Shown: positions 1 to 8,749 of the stretch, one piece after another
How positions within the stretch are numbered: the first letter of the stretch is position 1
Layout of the letters: every line of letters starts with the position of its first letter
Assembly: GCA_021800165.1 (NCBI GenBank)
Contig: JAJYZF010000033.1
Location: 1 to 41,279, forward strand
Direction: 5' to 3'
Origin: Planctomycetota bacterium
Lineage (GTDB): Bacteria > Planctomycetota > Phycisphaerae > WQYP01
DNA length: 41,279 nucleotides
Made by a program: the position numbers and the translations under genes
Notes under the pieces: model-generated
The model's database searches: none
Told to the model about the DNA's origin: nothing
Seen by the model: the letters and a program-made list of their open reading frames with translations, nothing else

Positions 1-521
1 ACCCCAGATTAACAAACTCAACTGCCGACCCGCTTCCATGCGAGCCTGTACCCTACACTATTCTCGCAAATGTGATGAAAAGTGCAACTCCCCAGAAAAG
101 TACCGCCACAGCCCGAAGAGAGTATATATCCGGTTGGGGTGTGAAGCGGATTCAAAGCCAGCCAATGCGCCCTCCGGCTTGGGCGGGCGGATCAGGCCGG
201 GGCGGATTCAAAACCGTCCGAAGTCTCCAGCGGGTCCCAGAATCCTGATGCCGGTACAGGGGCTGTGAATTCCCCAACGGCCAGTGCGTGCATAGCGGGT
301 TCCCAGGCGGGGGTCGGTGCGGCAGCGGTATGGGCCAACCTCCGGAAGGTGCATTCGCGGTTGCCCGAGCAAGCTTCTCCGCGCCGTCGCGTGGATTCGC
401 CATCGCGGGAGCTATTGCTGCAATGCAAGGCCTGGTCTTGGCAGGTGTGGAAGGGGATGGTGGCTCGGCCTTGGGCCTAATAGGGATGCGACACCCAAGG
501 CCGTCGGTTACAATTCAGATC
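1..521. other. Non-coding stretch, no gene recognised
   Basis: No reading frame here resembles a known protein, and the GC-rich frames on both strands look like chance. The only structure noticed is an 11-bp direct repeat, GCGGATTCAAA, at 146-156 and 202-212. The downstream gene could in principle be read back to an in-frame ATG at 288, but the added 78 residues are low-complexity Gly/Ala and do not look like protein. Confidence 0.5.
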
Positions 522-1298
522 ATGAAGAAAGAGAAAAATACCCGCCCGGAAATTCTCGCCGATGGCCCCATGCATTTGGCGCCGACGAATGAAATGGGTG
601 TGGTATTTCTCTTCTCTCACCTGGCTCCGAAATTGGGGCTTCGCGTGGAGGAAATTCGTTCCCAATTTCCGGATTGTATCGCTTACCAAAAAATCGGTGG
701 TGCTGAGAAGCGTTTACGAATAGAGTTTGAATACAGGTCCAATAATTTTCGCACGCACCGCCACCCCACAACAGAATGTGATGCAATTATCTGCTGGGAG
801 CACGATTGGCCGGGTGTGCCGGACCATATCCGCGTTATCGAATTATGTCGGTATTTCGGACAGGGCTTCAATGTGTGGATACAACCGGTCATTAGGTCGC
901 AATGGGGAGCGCTGAATCACGACCAGATGGAGTGGGGGCTTTCCAAGCGGGCGCATGCCGGCGATCTCTTACTGATGTACCGATGCCATCCTGATGCTAA
1001 AATCGAGGATGTCTTCACCCTGACAGGCGACCTTAAACGAGCCAAGGCTGCGTGGAGAAAGGGGGAGTGCTTCAGCGGCACTATCCAGCGTGTCTGCAGG
1101 CTCCCAAAGCCAATCATGCTGGGGCAGTTTCGCGTCGACCGGTTCTGGAAGACCGCATCTTTCATTCGGCGCAACATGCAGGGCAATTTGCGTGTTACGG
1201 AGTACTGGCCGGAGCTTTATCGCCTCATCGTCGCCCAGAACCCATCCGCATCCGCGAATCTCGGTAGCTTTGCCCCAGGGGCCGCGGTTTTGTTGTGA
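522..1298 (+). CDS. Nuclease-like plus EVE-like (PUA-fold) domain protein
   Basis: This is a 258-residue protein of a hypothetical family I recognise but cannot name. The N-terminal part (about residues 18-110) contains FPDC followed by RIEFEY, SNNF and CDAIICWEHDW. The PD...ExE spacing resembles a PD-(D/E)XK nuclease core. The C-terminal part (about 125-250) has GDLLLMYR, a W-rich stretch and a final RRNMQG...EYWPELY block, typical of EVE/PUA-like domains that read modified bases. I chose the ATG at 522 because the residues upstream of it are low complexity; the recognisable family sequence starts near PTNEMG. No clear Shine-Dalgarno is visible. It stands alone with no restriction partner nearby. 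Its role could be modification-dependent DNA or RNA cleavage, but this is inference from motifs only. Confidence 0.6.
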   Translation: MKKEKNTRPEILADGPMHLAPTNEMGVVFLFSHLAPKLGLRVEEIRSQFPDCIAYQKIGGAEKRLRIEFEYRSNNFRTHRHPTTECDAIICWEHDWPGVPDHIRVIELCRYFGQGFNVWIQPVIRSQWGALNHDQMEWGLSKRAHAGDLLLMYRCHPDAKIEDVFTLTGDLKRAKAAWRKGECFSGTIQRVCRLPKPIMLGQFRVDRFWKTASFIRRNMQGNLRVTEYWPELYRLIVAQNPSASANLGSFAPGAAVLL

Positions 1299-1713
1299 CT
1301 GCAACCACGGTGAGCCCATGGCAGTGATCTGATATACAATGGGTTTCGCTTTCGTAACGTGGTTGAATCCCGCCCTTTCCGCCCCACGCTGCGGAGCGGG
1401 TGCGTATTGCGGATTTTGAACAATGCGTTTGGGCGCCCCTTCTTTTGTCGGGTCGCACCGCACATGACAGATATGGTAGGTGCGGTACCGAACGCTCGCT
1501 GCCTTGGGCTGGTCCGGTTTCGGAGGCAGGCGCTGCTTCATTGGCTGCGGTTGCCTGCATCCCCAGCACTTGGCACCGCATGGGCACTTGAAGCCTCATT
1601 GACCGCGATTTAATTGTCGATCGGGTTGCACAATACGCCGTGACGCACATGGCCAAAGAGTAACAGTTTAGCCCTTGCGCGTAGGCCTTGAGACACATGG
1701 CAAGTGAGGGTGC
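1299..1713. other. Intergenic, no gene recognised
   Basis: Frames on both strands are open by chance in GC-rich DNA, and none has a recognisable motif or start context. No tRNA or terminator could be supported. Because it adjoins a decayed transposase relic, it may be old insertion-derived sequence. Confidence 0.4.
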
Positions 1714-1875
1714 ATGAATAAGCGCCGGGGACGCGTTGAAGCCGCCTTGGATCAGGGGATCGGGGAGCGCTGGCTAAGCCGGCCGGAGGTGGCGGCTATC
1801 GTCGCTGGGGCATTGAACCCATTTCAATGCGGTTCGCTATGCGCTCCATGCCTGCGTGGGAGCGGCAGGGGATGA
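1714..1875 (+). pseudogene. Relic of a REP-associated (IS200-like) tyrosine transposase
   Basis: The frame from ATG 1714 reads RVEAALDQGIGERWLSRPEV followed by AAIVAGALN, which matches the middle of RAYT/TnpA-REP proteins. After one extra base near 1817-1819 the next frame continues the family block as HFNAVRYALHA (1820-1852), where an intact protein would go on to its WVVMPNHVH metal-binding (HUH) motif. That motif is absent; the sequence diverges and stops. The upstream Tyr_Tnp N-terminus is also missing. It is therefore a frameshifted, doubly truncated fossil without catalytic residues. No matching REP palindromes were recognised around it. The region 1876-2150 after it holds no further gene. 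Confidence 0.6.
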
Positions 1876-2006
1876 TCCTGAACTTCGGCTAGCAGGGTGC
1901 GGCGGATGCGCGAGAAAGGGGAAGAGTTGAACAGGTGCACAGGAAAGATCAAAGAAGACGACGCCATGGGCACCGCGGTGGGGAGGGGATCGGATCGGGT
2001 CGTGAA

Positions 2007-2035
2007 TTGATTTTCTTGGACTTTAATCGTAATCT
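2007..2035 (+). promoter_or_regulatory. Candidate sigma-70 promoter of the cell-wall operon
   Basis: TTGATT (2007-2012), a 17-bp spacer and TAATCT (2030-2035) precede the FtsL-like gene by about 115 bp. The -35 is good and the -10 is weak, so this is a tentative call made from spacing and position. Confidence 0.3.
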
Positions 2036-2150
2036 ATGGATGGAATAGCACCAGCCAACCGATGGCAGTGATGGAATCACTGCCGCGGCGTGATGGTTCC
2101 GGGCAGGGAACATCAATGGATTCCGAATTCGCATGGATGGCGGATGACGC

Positions 2151-2447
2151 ATGTTAAAAATTCTCGTGAGCCTGGTGAGTCTTTTTCTGGTGGCGGTGCT
2201 GGTATTAGCGCTGCGGCAGGAACGCATGGACTTGACCAGCCAGAGCGCAAAACTGTTTATTAAAATTAATCAGCGGCGGCATCTGTTGTGGGGCCAGCAG
2301 ATAAAAATTTCGGCCGGCACCAATCCCATCGCGATCTCCAAAAAATTAAAAGCCCGCGCTGCGGCGGAGGCGGCCCAACGGGCGGCCGCGACGATGCCTG
2401 CGCTGATTGCGGTGCCGGTGAACGGGGCGACGGGCGGCAATCAATAA
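2151..2447 (+). CDS. FtsL-like small division protein
   Basis: A 98-residue bitopic membrane protein: one strong membrane helix at about residues 4-21, then a basic, mostly helical stretch (about 22-60) and an Ala-rich tail. Short cytoplasmic end, single helix and a following coiled-coil-like region are the hallmarks of FtsL, a divisome scaffold that partners FtsB/FtsQ and the FtsWI synthase. Sequence similarity within FtsL is always poor, so the call rests on architecture and on its place directly upstream of the class B penicillin-binding protein, exactly where ftsL sits in dcw clusters. The usual rsmH and mraZ upstream are absent. An alternative is an unrelated small membrane protein. Confidence 0.6.
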   Translation: MLKILVSLVSLFLVAVLVLALRQERMDLTSQSAKLFIKINQRRHLLWGQQIKISAGTNPIAISKKLKARAAAEAAQRAAATMPALIAVPVNGATGGNQ

Positions 2448-2536
2448 GGTTCGGCGGTGAGTAGGGCGGTTTGATGGTTGGCGGTGGTTGGCTAAAAATG
2501 GCCGCAGGCATGGAAGCCGGAGGTTAATGGACTACA

Positions 2537-4453
2537 ATGCACAGGTTACGTAAAACAGAATGGCTATCGGGTTTGGTGCTGCTGGGCAGTGTGCTGGTAT
2601 TTGCAGCGCTTTTGGTGCGGGTAGGCTGGCTGCAAACGCATACCACCCACGCGACCATGCGCGAGCTGCGCAGCGAGCACACCATCGTCACGCACCTGAT
2701 GGCGCGGCGAGCATCCATTTATACCAGCGATTCCACCTTAATTGCCGGCAGTGTGCGGGTTTATAGTTTCTACGCGGATCCGGGTTATATTTTTGATCCG
2801 AACGGAACGCTCAACGCGTTGCCGCCCAACGAAGTGCCGAAGGCGGAACGAGTGATGGCCCGGGCCATTGCTCCGCTACTGGGCCAAAGTGCAGCGCAGC
2901 TCACGGCCATGCTGCGGGCGCATCTTTATTATCCCAACCGGCAGTTGCGGCGGTTTTTGTGGCTGAAACGCGGAGTGAAACAGAATTTTTATCGGCGTGT
3001 GGAGGCGGTGCATCATCAGTTGGAGCATCGTGCGGTGGAAGCACTGCGGCACCACCATCCGAACCTGGCGGATATTTATTATCATGCTCTGGATGGGGTG
3101 GGCTTTAAGCGCTCCACGCGACGGGTCTATCCGCTAGGCTCATTTGCGGGTCAGGTGATTGGCTTTGCCAATTCCAATCGTGGATTACAGGGCTTGGAAG
3201 GGCAGTTGAATTCGCTGCTGGTGGGGCGCAACGGCCGGGTGGTGTATGCCAAAGAGGCCACCGAGCGCGCCCTGTGGATTGAAAAACGGGGCTACAAACC
3301 GCCCAGCAATGGCATGAAGGTGTGGCTGACATTGAACACCACCATGCAGGGCGTGGCGGATCGAGCTTTGGATAAAGCATGTCAATATTTCAAAGCCCAC
3401 AGCGGCGCGGCGGTGCTGATGGATCCGTATAACGGCGATATTTTGGCGATGGCCAATTATCCGCCGTTGAATCCCAATGATTATCAGGCCACACCGGAAA
3501 AATTCTGGCGAAATCGGGCGGTGACAGATCCGTATGAACCAGGATCCTGCTTTAAGCCGTTTAACGTGGGTTGGGCTTTGCAGCATCACATTATTACGTT
3601 GCAAACGGTTTTCAACTGCCATCACGGCCGGTGGCGTGATCCGACCGGGAGGTTGATTAAGGATGTGGATGGCCATGGTTTTTTAACAGTGGAAAATATT
3701 CTGGTGTATTCAAGCAACATCGGTATGACGCATGTGGGGTGGAGAATGGGAATTCCGCGGCTGTATGCGGGCGTGCACGCCTTTGGTTTCGGGCAGATGA
3801 CGGGCAGTATTTTGCCGGGGGAGTCGCCGGGCATGGTTCGGCCGGAAGACCAGTGGACGAAAGGTACCGAAACCTCCGCGAGCTTTGGCTATGGGGTGGG
3901 CGTAACGACTCTGCAATTGGCGCGGGCGTTTTGTGTGTTTGCCAACGGCGGCTATCTGCCCACACCGCAGATCGTCAAGGCGGTGGAAGTGAAGCCGGGA
4001 AAAATTGAATCCTGGAGTGAGATAGCCGGGCCGCAGCCAATGAAGAAACTGCTGTCCCGCCATGTTTGTCGGGAGATGATCGGAGCGATGGAACAGGTGA
4101 TGGAGCGGGGCACCGGCCAATATTGCCTGTCGCCGGTTTATCAGCTTTATGGGAAAACGGGTACGGCCAATCTGGCCATTGCCGGGCAGGATGGCTATCA
4201 CAAGCATGAATACAATGCCACGTTTGTGGAAGGTGGACCGGTGCCCCATCCGCGGTTGATATGCGTGGTGAGTGTGAATCAACCGGACCCGAAGCTGGGG
4301 CATTACGGCGGCACGGTGGCAGGTCCGGAATGTACGAAGATCATGGTTAAAGCGCTGCAATATTTGCAGGTGCCTCCGGATCAGAGTCCGGCGACGGATC
4401 CGTGGTGGGGTAAGGAAAAGCAGTTGTGGGCGGAAAGCGGCCTGAGTCATTGA
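2537..4453 (+). CDS. ftsI: Class B penicillin-binding protein (FtsI/PBP2-like transpeptidase)
   Basis: A 638-residue D,D-transpeptidase that cross-links septal peptidoglycan in the periplasm. A short cytoplasmic start and one membrane helix (about 11-31) are followed by the PBP dimerisation region (about 50-260, with the ARRASIYTSD and GVGFKRSTRRVYP blocks) and the transpeptidase domain. All three penicilloyl-serine motifs are present: SxxK at S337-K340 (GSCFKPF), SxN at 392-394 (SSN) and KTG at 540-542. It lies 89 bp after the FtsL-like gene and 62 bp before murE, in operon order. GGAGG lies 13 bp upstream of the chosen ATG, a little far but the best option. The length is normal, without a PASTA domain, so it resembles FtsI rather than SpoVD. 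Confidence 0.93.
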   Translation: MHRLRKTEWLSGLVLLGSVLVFAALLVRVGWLQTHTTHATMRELRSEHTIVTHLMARRASIYTSDSTLIAGSVRVYSFYADPGYIFDPNGTLNALPPNEVPKAERVMARAIAPLLGQSAAQLTAMLRAHLYYPNRQLRRFLWLKRGVKQNFYRRVEAVHHQLEHRAVEALRHHHPNLADIYYHALDGVGFKRSTRRVYPLGSFAGQVIGFANSNRGLQGLEGQLNSLLVGRNGRVVYAKEATERALWIEKRGYKPPSNGMKVWLTLNTTMQGVADRALDKACQYFKAHSGAAVLMDPYNGDILAMANYPPLNPNDYQATPEKFWRNRAVTDPYEPGSCFKPFNVGWALQHHIITLQTVFNCHHGRWRDPTGRLIKDVDGHGFLTVENILVYSSNIGMTHVGWRMGIPRLYAGVHAFGFGQMTGSILPGESPGMVRPEDQWTKGTETSASFGYGVGVTTLQLARAFCVFANGGYLPTPQIVKAVEVKPGKIESWSEIAGPQPMKKLLSRHVCREMIGAMEQVMERGTGQYCLSPVYQLYGKTGTANLAIAGQDGYHKHEYNATFVEGGPVPHPRLICVVSVNQPDPKLGHYGGTVAGPECTKIMVKALQYLQVPPDQSPATDPWWGKEKQLWAESGLSH

Positions 4454-4515
4454 TAGGGCGCGGTGGAACTGAAAATGTGGGGTTGCGATGATCCGTCAGA
4501 TGGGGCGCAGTTGAT

Positions 4516-6030
4516 ATGAAACTCAGTGTGCTATTGGCAGAGGTGACGGTGCCGCCGGCGCGGCTGATCAAGTCGGTGGCGGACCCGGAAATCAACCGCG
4601 TGGTGGAGGATTCGCGGCAGGTTCGCCCGGGCGATCTTTTTGTGGCCCGCAGCGGTACCCGGCATCGCGGCGAAAGTTTTATTCAAGATGCGCTGGGCCG
4701 GGGTGCGGCGGCGGTGTTGTTGGCGGAGGCGGCAAGCCCGGCGGCGGGGGAGGGTCGGGATATTTCGGGAGAAGAAATGCTGGCCCGGCTGGCGCATCGC
4801 CTGCGTGGTGATCCGGCGCGTGATTTGACCATTTTTGCGGTAACGGGCACCAACGGCAAGACCACCATCAGTTATCTGGTGCGGGCGATATGCAAGGCTG
4901 CGGGACGGCGCTGCGGGTTAATCAGCACGGTGGAAATTGACGATGGTGCCCAGGTACGGGAGAGCGTGATGACCACACCCGGCCCGGTAGAACTGGCGGA
5001 TTTGTTTGCGGAAATGAAAAGCAACGGGGTGCGCACCGTGTCGATGGAGGCCAGCAGCCATGCTCTGGACCAGGGCCGGATGGCCGGCTTTCAGGTGGCG
5101 GCGGCGATGTTCAGCAACCTTACCGGCGATCATCTGGATTATCATAAAACCATGGAAAATTATGCCAGCGCCAAAGCCCGGCTTTTTGCATCTTTGTCGG
5201 CGGATTCATGGGCCATTGTGAATGCGGACGATCCGTGGTCGTCCCGGATGATCCAGGGCTGCCGGGCGCGGGTGCTGCATTATGGCTTGGATAAGCCGGC
5301 CGATTTTAAGGCGGATATTTTACGGATGGATGCTATGGGCACGACGCTGCGCATCAGTCATCCGGGTGGATCTCCGTGGACGATCAGAACGGAATTGGTG
5401 GGGCGGCACAATGTTTTGAATATACTCTGTGCGGTGGCGGCGTGTGTGAGTCAAGGCCTTGCGGCCCCGGCGATTCAACTGGGGCTGGAGCAAATGCGGG
5501 CTGTGCCCGGCCGTCTGGAGGCGGTGCTGGTGGAAGGTAAGAACCGCCAGGAATTGCCGTTTCAGGTGCTGGTGGACTATGCGCATACGCACGACGCATT
5601 GGAAAATGTGCTGCGGGCCATTCGCCCGTGGACCAAGGGGCGCATCATTTGTGTATTTGGCTGCGGGGGAGACCGTGATGCCACCAAGCGGCCGAAAATG
5701 GCGGCGGTGGCGCAGCGTTTGGCGGATCAGATTATTATTACCAATGACAATCCGCGAACCGAAGATCCGCAGAGCATCGTGGCCATGATTTTGGCCGGAT
5801 TTTCGACCGAAGGGCGGACTGGCGTGCGGGTTTGTCCGGATCGGCGAGCGGCCATACAGGCGGCCATAGAGGAGGCCCGCGCGGGCGATGTGGTATTGAT
5901 TGCCGGCAAGGGGCATGAGCGTTATCAGATTCTGGGCACTGTGAAGCACCCGTTTGATGATGTGGCGGTGGCCCGGGCGGCGCTGGCCGAGCGGTGGACG
6001 GCGGTGGAGGGGGCGGAGGTGGCGACATGA
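4516..6030 (+). CDS. murE: UDP-MurNAc-tripeptide synthetase (meso-DAP adding)
   Basis: A 504-residue cytoplasmic Mur ligase that adds the third stem-peptide residue to UDP-MurNAc-L-Ala-D-Glu using ATP. The three Mur domains are in order: N-terminal UDP-binding (about 1-100), central ATPase with P-loop GTNGKTT (111-117), and C-terminal domain. The carbamylated-lysine position is in SAKARLF (K220). DNPR at 411-414 is the signature that selects meso-diaminopimelate over lysine, so the organism makes DAP-type peptidoglycan. Its stop overlaps the murF start (ATGA at 6027-6030), which indicates translational coupling. The last codons lie in a G-rich tract repeated exactly near 17257. Confidence 0.95.
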   Translation: MKLSVLLAEVTVPPARLIKSVADPEINRVVEDSRQVRPGDLFVARSGTRHRGESFIQDALGRGAAAVLLAEAASPAAGEGRDISGEEMLARLAHRLRGDPARDLTIFAVTGTNGKTTISYLVRAICKAAGRRCGLISTVEIDDGAQVRESVMTTPGPVELADLFAEMKSNGVRTVSMEASSHALDQGRMAGFQVAAAMFSNLTGDHLDYHKTMENYASAKARLFASLSADSWAIVNADDPWSSRMIQGCRARVLHYGLDKPADFKADILRMDAMGTTLRISHPGGSPWTIRTELVGRHNVLNILCAVAACVSQGLAAPAIQLGLEQMRAVPGRLEAVLVEGKNRQELPFQVLVDYAHTHDALENVLRAIRPWTKGRIICVFGCGGDRDATKRPKMAAVAQRLADQIIITNDNPRTEDPQSIVAMILAGFSTEGRTGVRVCPDRRAAIQAAIEEARAGDVVLIAGKGHERYQILGTVKHPFDDVAVARAALAERWTAVEGAEVAT

Positions 6031-7514
6031 AACCATGGGGCTTGGACCAGATACGGCGGGTGACGTTAAGCCGGTGGCTGAATAAGTCGCAGCGTAATTT
6101 CAGCGGGCGCGTGGTGCATGACCATCGCAATGTGGCGGAGGGGGATTTGTTTGTGGCCATTCGCGGGGCGCGATTTGACGGCCACACGTTTATAGCTCAG
6201 GCCATTGCAGCCGGCGCTGCGGCGGTGCTGGTGGAGAGCGCCCCGGGCGGGGAAGCGATGCGGGCGGCGACGGAAGCGGGTGCGGCGGTATTGCAGTGCG
6301 ATCAGAGTGTGCGCGGACTCAACCGTCTGGCGGCCGGCTATCGGCAGGAACTTCGGGCGAAGGTTATTGCGGTGGGCGGATCGAATGGCAAGACGACCAC
6401 CAAACGTCTGATTGACACGGTGCTGGCGGCCAAGCTTACGGGGCACGCCAGCCCGAAAAGTTTTAACAACAACATCGGTCTACCGCTGACGCTTTTGCAG
6501 GTGGAGCCGCAGCACGAATATGTTGTCCTGGAAGTGGGCACCAACGCGCCGGGTGAAGTGGCCGCTTTGGGCGAAGTGGCCGCACCGGATATTGCGGTGA
6601 TCACGAGTGTGGGGTTGGAACACCTGGAACATCTGGGGGACTTAAAATCCATTGCCGCGGAGGAAGCCTCGCTGGTGCGTTTTGTGCGGGATGGGGGGAT
6701 GCTATTTTTTCCGAATAACGCTCCGGAGTTAGCTGAGGCGCTCAAGCTTTCCACTTTGGCCCGGGTCACGGTGGGCTTGGGAGGGTCGGGAGCGGATCTG
6801 GAGGCGGTGGAGGTGGTGGAATCGGTTGCCGGCCTGAATTTCAAGCTCAATGGGCGTTTGGCGGTTCATGTGCCGCTGCTGGGCCGGCATAATGTCATGA
6901 ATATATTGCCGGCGATCGGCGTGGCCCGTCGGATGGGGTTGGCGGATGAACAAATTGTGCAGGGTTTGGGGCAATGCCAACCGGCACCGATGCGTATGGA
7001 GCCGCTGCGGATTAACGGGCACTTTGTGCTCAACGATGCGTATAACGCCAATCCGACCAGCATGGCTGGGGCGCTGGAAACGTTCGGGCGCATTGAACTT
7101 GGTGCCGTGGTGCGGCAGGGTGTGCGTAGATCGCGTGGCGCAGGACGTGGGCGCAGCGGCGGGCAACCGCCGCGACGGGTGGCCATTCTGGCGGACATGT
7201 TGGAACTGGGGCAGGCCGGCCCGGAGATGCATGAATGGGTCGGGTCGTTGGTGGTGGAGAACCGGATGGACCTGCTGATAGCGGTGGGGCCGCAGATGCA
7301 GGCGGCGGCCGCGTTAACCCGGCGGCGCGGCGTGGCGACGGAATATTTTGCCACCACGGCGGAGGCGGTGCGGGGGGTACCGGCGTTGCTGCGGCGGCAG
7401 GATGCCGTATTGCTTAAAGGCTCGCGGGGCATGCATCTGGAGGACGTGCTGGAGGCGATTAAAGCGGCGGAAGTGTCGGCTCCGGCAGCGGCGTCGGCGG
7501 GTGCGCTGGATTAG
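6027..7514 (+). CDS. murF: UDP-MurNAc-tripeptide:D-Ala-D-Ala ligase
   Basis: A 495-residue ligase that joins D-Ala-D-Ala to UDP-MurNAc-tripeptide, the last cytoplasmic step of precursor synthesis. It shows the N-terminal MurF block (HDHRNVAEGDLFVAIRG), the ATPase P-loop GGSNGKTTTK (about 117-126), SFNNNIGLPLTLL, and the C-terminal NDAYNANPTSM motif. I chose ATG 6027 because it overlaps the murE stop by ATGA; an earlier in-frame ATG at 5994 would add only an Asp-Gly-rich stretch encoded by the murE tail. An Arg/Gly-rich insert (about residues 365-390) sits in the C-terminal domain before RVAILADMLELG. Confidence 0.95.
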   Translation: MKPWGLDQIRRVTLSRWLNKSQRNFSGRVVHDHRNVAEGDLFVAIRGARFDGHTFIAQAIAAGAAAVLVESAPGGEAMRAATEAGAAVLQCDQSVRGLNRLAAGYRQELRAKVIAVGGSNGKTTTKRLIDTVLAAKLTGHASPKSFNNNIGLPLTLLQVEPQHEYVVLEVGTNAPGEVAALGEVAAPDIAVITSVGLEHLEHLGDLKSIAAEEASLVRFVRDGGMLFFPNNAPELAEALKLSTLARVTVGLGGSGADLEAVEVVESVAGLNFKLNGRLAVHVPLLGRHNVMNILPAIGVARRMGLADEQIVQGLGQCQPAPMRMEPLRINGHFVLNDAYNANPTSMAGALETFGRIELGAVVRQGVRRSRGAGRGRSGGQPPRRVAILADMLELGQAGPEMHEWVGSLVVENRMDLLIAVGPQMQAAAALTRRRGVATEYFATTAEAVRGVPALLRRQDAVLLKGSRGMHLEDVLEAIKAAEVSAPAAASAGALD

Positions 7515-7553
7515 CAGCGTCTGGATCGGCAGGGGCATCGCGGGGATATTGAT

Positions 7554-8669
7554 ATGCTGTACTGGTTGTATGTTTTCATGGCGGGGCAGGGATGGGTAGG
7601 GCAGACCTTTGCGCTGCAGGAGGTGATCTTTCGTTCCGCGCTGGCGGTGATTATCAGTTTTATCATGGTATTGGCGATGGGCAGGCCGGTGATCGGCCGG
7701 CTCAAAAAATTGAAGCTTGGCGACAAGCCGGAATTTCATAACGATTCGCTCAATGCCATGAATGTGGGCAAGGCGGACACGCCGACGATGGGGGGCGTGA
7801 TGATTATCGCGGCGATTTTTATCACCACCCTGCTTTGCGCGAGGGTCGATAATTTTTATGTGCAAATGGCGCTGATGTGCCTGATTTATCTCGGGGGACT
7901 GGGGGCCATTGATGATTGGCTCAAGCTCACGGAAAAGCAGCGTGCGGAAGGGAGCCGCGACGGTTTAATGTGGTGGGAAAAACTGGTGTTTCAGGTGGGG
8001 TTGGGCGTTATATTGGCGGTGTTTATCTATCACCACGGCGGCTACGCGCAGGCCCATTATCTGAATTGGCCGCTGCTGCCGCGTGACTGGGTGTTGCCCA
8101 CGGGGGTGTTTGCGGTATTGGCGGTGGTGGTGATTGCCGGCAGCAGCAACGCGGTGAATTTGACCGATGGGATGGATGGTCTGGCGGCCGGCTGCATGAC
8201 CATTGTAAGCTTTGCCTTTATGATTCTGGCGTATGTTACCGGGGACGCCCGCTGGGCCGCGAATTTGCACTTCAACCACATTCGTCTTTCCGGGGAACTG
8301 GCTGTGGTGTGTGGGGCCATGGCGGGGGCGTGTCTGGGCTTTTTGTGGTTCAACTGCAATCCGGCGCAGGTTTTCATGGGAGATACAGGTTCGCTGGCGC
8401 TGGGCGGAACCATCGGGTACGTGGCGATTGTGATCCGGCAGGAACCGATGCTGCTGTTGGTGGGAGCGATCTTTGTGATCGAAGCGGGCAGTGTGCTTAT
8501 TCAAGTGGGCTATTTTAAATTAAGCCGGGGCAAGCGGGTATTTTTGTGCAGCCCGATTCATCATCATTTTCACTTAAAAGGCTGGAGCGAACAGCAAGTG
8601 GTTATCCGATTCTGGCTGATCACCGGTCTTTCCGCGGCGCTGGCCTTGGCCACCGTGAAAATCAGGTGA
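7554..8669 (+). CDS. mraY: Phospho-MurNAc-pentapeptide transferase
   Basis: A 371-residue polytopic inner-membrane enzyme that transfers phospho-MurNAc-pentapeptide to undecaprenyl phosphate to form lipid I. Diagnostic blocks are GKADTPTMGG (72-81), AIDDW with the catalytic Asp pair D120-D121, NLTDGMDGLA, FMGDTGSLALGG and the final SPIHHHFHLKGW. About ten hydrophobic helices are visible. GGGGAT 8 bp before the ATG fits a ribosome site. It is the last gene of the operon: murD, ftsW, murG, murC, ftsQ and ftsZ, which normally follow, are not here, and gcvP converges 80 bp downstream. No clear terminator was seen between them. Confidence 0.96.
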   Translation: MLYWLYVFMAGQGWVGQTFALQEVIFRSALAVIISFIMVLAMGRPVIGRLKKLKLGDKPEFHNDSLNAMNVGKADTPTMGGVMIIAAIFITTLLCARVDNFYVQMALMCLIYLGGLGAIDDWLKLTEKQRAEGSRDGLMWWEKLVFQVGLGVILAVFIYHHGGYAQAHYLNWPLLPRDWVLPTGVFAVLAVVVIAGSSNAVNLTDGMDGLAAGCMTIVSFAFMILAYVTGDARWAANLHFNHIRLSGELAVVCGAMAGACLGFLWFNCNPAQVFMGDTGSLALGGTIGYVAIVIRQEPMLLLVGAIFVIEAGSVLIQVGYFKLSRGKRVFLCSPIHHHFHLKGWSEQQVVIRFWLITGLSAALALATVKIR

Positions 8670-8749
8670 CGGCGGCGATTTTCGACCAGGAATTGACGGT
8701 GTCCGCGGGGCAGATTAGAGCGCGCAGGACGGCAAGCCACGGCACTGGA

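Noticed and set aside
1350..1380. tRNA-like T-arm (GGTTGAATCC)
   Set aside because: No matching acceptor, anticodon or D arm could be folded around it.
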